A DNA stretch of 64,000 nt from Gracilibacillus alcaliphilus. GTDB taxonomy: Bacteria; Bacillota; Bacilli; Bacillales; Amphibacillaceae. The DNA lies in contig NZ_JAFBFA010000001.1 of assembly GCF_016909015.1 (NCBI RefSeq), forward strand, positions 186,001-250,000, given 5' to 3'. Positions 60,941 to 64,000 of the stretch are shown in pieces (the stretch's first letter is position 1; each line of letters begins with the position of its first letter). Below the pieces are notes generated by a model. The model had not been told where the DNA came from. It was given only the letters and a program-made list of their open reading frames with translations, and made no database searches. A program made the position numbers and the translations under genes.

Positions 60941-62320
60941 ATGAAAAAATGGGTATCATTCATTGTTTTTGGTTTGCTGGTCATGCTTCTAGCTGCTTGT
61001 AACAATGAGAACACAGAGCCAACAGAAGAAAATAGTGACACAGAAGCAAGTGGAGATCAAGTAGTTTTAAAGATGGCGAGTTGGTCTTTTGGAACAGAAG
61101 GAGATGAGAACATCAATCGTCTCATGCTAGAAGCTTTTATGGAAGAATATCCAGATATTAAAGTGGAAATTGATGAATCAATTGGTGATCCATGGGAAGA
61201 ATCATTAGCAGCTGCAGCTAGTGCAAGCAATATGCCGGATGTATTTTCCATTACCAATGTTCCGACAGGAGTAGCAAATGATTGGATGCTGGATGTCAAA
61301 CCGTATCTAGAAGAAGATGAAGAATTTGCTAGTTTACCAGACTCTGTAGTAGAAGCAATTACAATGGGTGACCAAATCTATGCTATACCTGCTTCACAGC
61401 ATATGCTGGGTTACTATGTCAATAAAGATTTATTTGAAAACGCTAACTTAGATGTACCTGAATTAGGAATGGATTTAGATGCATTTAATGAAGCGGTTCG
61501 CAATGTAACGAACATCAATCAAGGTATTATCGGTTTAAATCAAACATTTTCTATTATTGACTGGTACCCTGCTGCAGCAAATGAGGAATTAGGCTGGTAC
61601 ACATTCAATGAAGAGGGTTATCACTTAGATAGCAATGAATTTATCAATGGAATTGACTTTTCCCTAGGTATTAACAGTAATGGTTATGCCTATGAAGCGT
61701 TAACAGACGATCAGAAAGCTAACTTTAATGGAGAAGATTCGAATGAAGTTTGGTTTAACCAAGGGATTGGGATCAGATGGGATGGTACATGGGCCATTAG
61801 CGGCTTAGGCGAGCAATCCGACTTTGAGTGGGATTTCATTGGTATTCCGGGTGAACGAAACCTGATCACCCATGACTACTATGGTATATCCAGTTCCACT
61901 GAACATCCAGAAGAAGCTTATCTATTAGCTAAATGGATGGGCTTCGGCAAGGATGGCTATCTGAAACGTCTTGCCATTGCAGAAGAATCAGAGACGATCA
62001 CTATCGATCGTTTACCATTAACAACCGATCAAGAAGTTATCGATGCATATTTTGCAGATGTGGATTTACCTGGGCTAGAGAAGGCCTTTGAGAATATAGA
62101 TAACGCTGTAGTAGAGCCGTTTAAAACAACACCAGGATATGGGCAATCCCGTTGGGAAGCAGCGACAGGAGTAGAGATTGGTGATGAAGCCAATGCTTCA
62201 ATTGGTACTTTATTAGAAAATGCCGTAACTGGTGACATTAACTATGAAAATTACGCACAACAAGTAAACGACTTAGCCAATAGTAAATACCAAGAAGCTC
62301 TAGAAGCATTGGAGAATTAA
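60941..62320 (+). CDS. ABC transporter extracellular carbohydrate-binding lipoprotein
   Basis: A 459-residue family 1 solute-binding protein. The lipobox LAAC gives Cys20 as the membrane-anchored residue, followed by an acidic linker (about 21-40). The mature domain begins VVLKMASWSFGTEGDENINR and contains YAIPASQHMLGYYVNKDLFE, the usual hinge region of sugar binders. ATG with AAAGGAGTG. It is preceded by the operator and followed 31 nt later by a large secreted protein. Permease genes are not in the window. Substrate unknown, probably an oligosaccharide. Confidence 0.9.
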   Translation: MKKWVSFIVFGLLVMLLAACNNENTEPTEENSDTEASGDQVVLKMASWSFGTEGDENINRLMLEAFMEEYPDIKVEIDESIGDPWEESLAAAASASNMPDVFSITNVPTGVANDWMLDVKPYLEEDEEFASLPDSVVEAITMGDQIYAIPASQHMLGYYVNKDLFENANLDVPELGMDLDAFNEAVRNVTNINQGIIGLNQTFSIIDWYPAAANEELGWYTFNEEGYHLDSNEFINGIDFSLGINSNGYAYEALTDDQKANFNGEDSNEVWFNQGIGIRWDGTWAISGLGEQSDFEWDFIGIPGERNLITHDYYGISSSTEHPEEAYLLAKWMGFGKDGYLKRLAIAEESETITIDRLPLTTDQEVIDAYFADVDLPGLEKAFENIDNAVVEPFKTTPGYGQSRWEAATGVEIGDEANASIGTLLENAVTGDINYENYAQQVNDLANSKYQEALEALEN

Positions 62321-62351
62321 AGGTGACAAGGAAGTTGGGGAGGGTAACAGC

Positions 62352-64000
62352 ATGAGAGCAAAAATAATGTTTGTATCTATCATCATTTTATTGATTATGC
62401 CAACTTTCATAGTGAAGGCTGATGATGAGGAAGAGGTTCCAGTAGATGAGCATTATTACTCCAAACTCAACGAATGGCAGGAAACAGAGCTGGATCGGAT
62501 TGCTCCATTTGAGCAATCCGCCCCTCCTGCCAACTTCATTGGGAATGAGGAATCACTATTATCCGCTGCAGAGAGTCAAGATTATGGGGATAGTGTGTTC
62601 TATTGGCATAATCAAGAAGCCTTAACAGCAGAAGTCGAAGTAGACGAAGAAGGCTTATATGAGATCGCTTTTGATTATTTACCACAAGGGGATACGATTA
62701 TTCCAATAGAAGGTGCCATCCAAATCAATGGAGAATATCAATATGAAGAAAGCCGGCGGATTGTTTTTCCGAGTTTTTGGGAGAATGCAACAGACACCTT
62801 TGCAATGGATCGGGCAGGGAATGAAATTATTCCTGAGCAGCAAAAAGTGTCCACTTGGCAGCATATCAAAGTAGAAGATTCTCAATTTTTATATAATAAA
62901 CCGCTAATGTTTCACTTGAAAGAGGGCAAAAATACGATTACTTTAAATAATCTGCGTGGCGAGATGCTGGTTGGTAAAATGTATATTCATTCGCCTCAAC
63001 CGGTTAGCACTTATGAAGAGTATCAACAGCAATATGCAGACGAGGAAATACAAGATGAACTGCTTATCCAAGAGGCTGAACGGTTGTCAGATAAGAATAG
63101 TTCCTATATTCGGCCGGTAGCAACTTCTAACCCTTCTGTTCATCCGTATGACAGTGATATGCAACATTTGAATACCCTAGGGGGAGACTCATGGGACACA
63201 CCGGGTCAAGCAGTCAGCTGGGAAGTAGAAGTAGAAAAAACCGGCCTTTATCAATTATCGTTTAAGGCCATGCAAGACAAAGAAACAAGTTCACCTGTAT
63301 ATCGAACGGTTCTTATTAATGGAGAAGTACCTTTCGAGGAAGCAGAGGCCTATTCTTTCCCATACAGCAAAAATTGGTATCGGGAAACATTAAGTGATGA
63401 ACAAGATGAACCTTACCTATTTTATTTGGAAGCAGGAACCAATACGATTACTTTACAGGCTAACGCCTATCCTCATGCCCCGGCATTATTTACGATTGAT
63501 GAAGTAATGCGGGAAATTGAAGAATTATCTCTTTCGATTCGAAAATTAACAGGCAACCAGCAAGGGACAAGAGATTGGGATATAGAGGAATACTTACCTG
63601 GTATTGATCAAGATCTGATAAATTGGGCAGAACAATTGGAAGCAGAGATGGATTATTTATCTTCCTTAAGTACAGGGGAAGATTCAACGGAAATCTCATC
63701 TTTGAAAATAGCGATCGATAAATTAACCACTTTAGCTAATAAACCTGATCAAATCCCGAATCGCTTAACGGAATTGTCGACTGGATCGAATTCTGTTTCG
63801 CAATTTTTAGGAGATATTCGTTCCAATTTGCTGGATCAGCCGTTATTACTAGATCAATTTTATCTCCATGGAGATGTACAACTGCCAGCAGTGGAAGCGA
63901 GTTTATGGGTAAGGATCCAGGATGCTCTCTATAGTTTCTTTCAATCTTTTACAGAAGAAAATTTGGCAGCATCTGATGTAGCGGACGACACCTTGGAAGT
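62352..64000 (+). CDS. Large secreted protein with tandem carbohydrate-binding-like modules (3' truncated)
   Basis: Open from the ATG at 62352 to the window end, giving at least 549 residues. A signal peptide ends near residue 23 (FIVKA). Two homologous beta-sandwich-like modules follow. The first centres on EEGLYEIAFDYLP, AIQINGEY and EGKNTITLNNL; the second on KTGLYQLSFKAM, TVLINGE and AGTNTITLQAN. A helical region comes next. SD GGGGAGGG. Some Firmicutes encode very large binding proteins with such N-terminal modules, so a solute-binding domain may follow beyond the window. That is inference. Confidence 0.75.
   Translation, partial: MRAKIMFVSIIILLIMPTFIVKADDEEEVPVDEHYYSKLNEWQETELDRIAPFEQSAPPANFIGNEESLLSAAESQDYGDSVFYWHNQEALTAEVEVDEEGLYEIAFDYLPQGDTIIPIEGAIQINGEYQYEESRRIVFPSFWENATDTFAMDRAGNEIIPEQQKVSTWQHIKVEDSQFLYNKPLMFHLKEGKNTITLNNLRGEMLVGKMYIHSPQPVSTYEEYQQQYADEEIQDELLIQEAERLSDKNSSYIRPVATSNPSVHPYDSDMQHLNTLGGDSWDTPGQAVSWEVEVEKTGLYQLSFKAMQDKETSSPVYRTVLINGEVPFEEAEAYSFPYSKNWYRETLSDEQDEPYLFYLEAGTNTITLQANAYPHAPALFTIDEVMREIEELSLSIRKLTGNQQGTRDWDIEEYLPGIDQDLINWAEQLEAEMDYLSSLSTGEDSTEISSLKIAIDKLTTLANKPDQIPNRLTELSTGSNSVSQFLGDIRSNLLDQPLLLDQFYLHGDVQLPAVEASLWVRIQDALYSFFQSFTEENLAASDVADDTLE

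Noticed and set aside
1..64000. CRISPR arrays, prophage, tRNA or rRNA genes
   Set aside because: No regularly spaced direct repeats, phage genes, or tRNA/rRNA signatures were seen.

Overview
The window reads as one continuous chromosomal segment of a spore-forming, low-GC Bacillaceae. Gene order follows the Bacillus subtilis ypeB to ypsC interval almost gene by gene. Sporulation genes (ypeB end, spoIVA, spoVIF, ypjB, a cotD-type coat gene), a menaquinol:cytochrome c reductase (qcrABC), menaquinone side-chain genes and bacillithiol gene bshA point to an aerobic endospore former. The sugar-uptake locus at the right end and the many GC-richer intergenic repeats would suit a Gracilibacillus/Virgibacillus-like halophile. 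That genus guess is inference only.

Layout. 1-10.4 kb: ypeB end, PilZ protein ypfA, cmk, plsC, S1-domain protein ypfD, yphA/yphB/ypzH, der, gpsA, spoVIF, yphE, yphF. 11.4-14.5 kb: spoIVA and hbs, separated by about 1.2 kb with no convincing gene. 14.6-24.7 kb: the aromatic supraoperon (hepS-menG-hepT-ndk-cheR-aroC-aroB-aroH-hisC-tyrA-aroA), from which folE, mtrB and trpEDCFBA are missing relative to B. subtilis. 25-30.9 kb: ypiA, ypiB, ypiF, qcrABC, ypjA. 31-38.8 kb: ypjB, mazG-like ypjD, dapB, mgsA, bshA (no bshB1), cca, birA, panBCD. 39.3-47.9 kb: dinG, a secreted metallo-beta-lactamase-like protein lacking metal ligands, ypmA, ypmB, aspB, asnS, dnaD, nth. 48-58.4 kb: ponA and recU on the minus strand, two small genes, yppE, cotD, ypsA, gpsB, rnpB (RNase P RNA), ypsC, a small hypothetical, then rnh-like and vut-like genes on the minus strand. 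59.2-64 kb: a cold-shock gene (minus) and a LacI-regulated carbohydrate uptake locus that runs off the end.

Regulation seen directly: several sigma-A promoters, a sigma-E-like site before spoIVA, a sigma-K-like site before cotD, a palindromic LacI-type operator repeated before the regulator and before the binding-protein gene, and many intrinsic terminators.

The least explained material is structural. There is a 16-bp multi-tier hairpin leader before the c-di-GMP receptor gene ypfA, a three-way-junction-like element between hisC and tyrA, a 12-bp hairpin that buries the Shine-Dalgarno of the pseudo-metallo-beta-lactamase gene, and three families of intergenic repeats. One of these families has MITE-like inverted ends. 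No phage, plasmid, CRISPR or transposase gene was seen.
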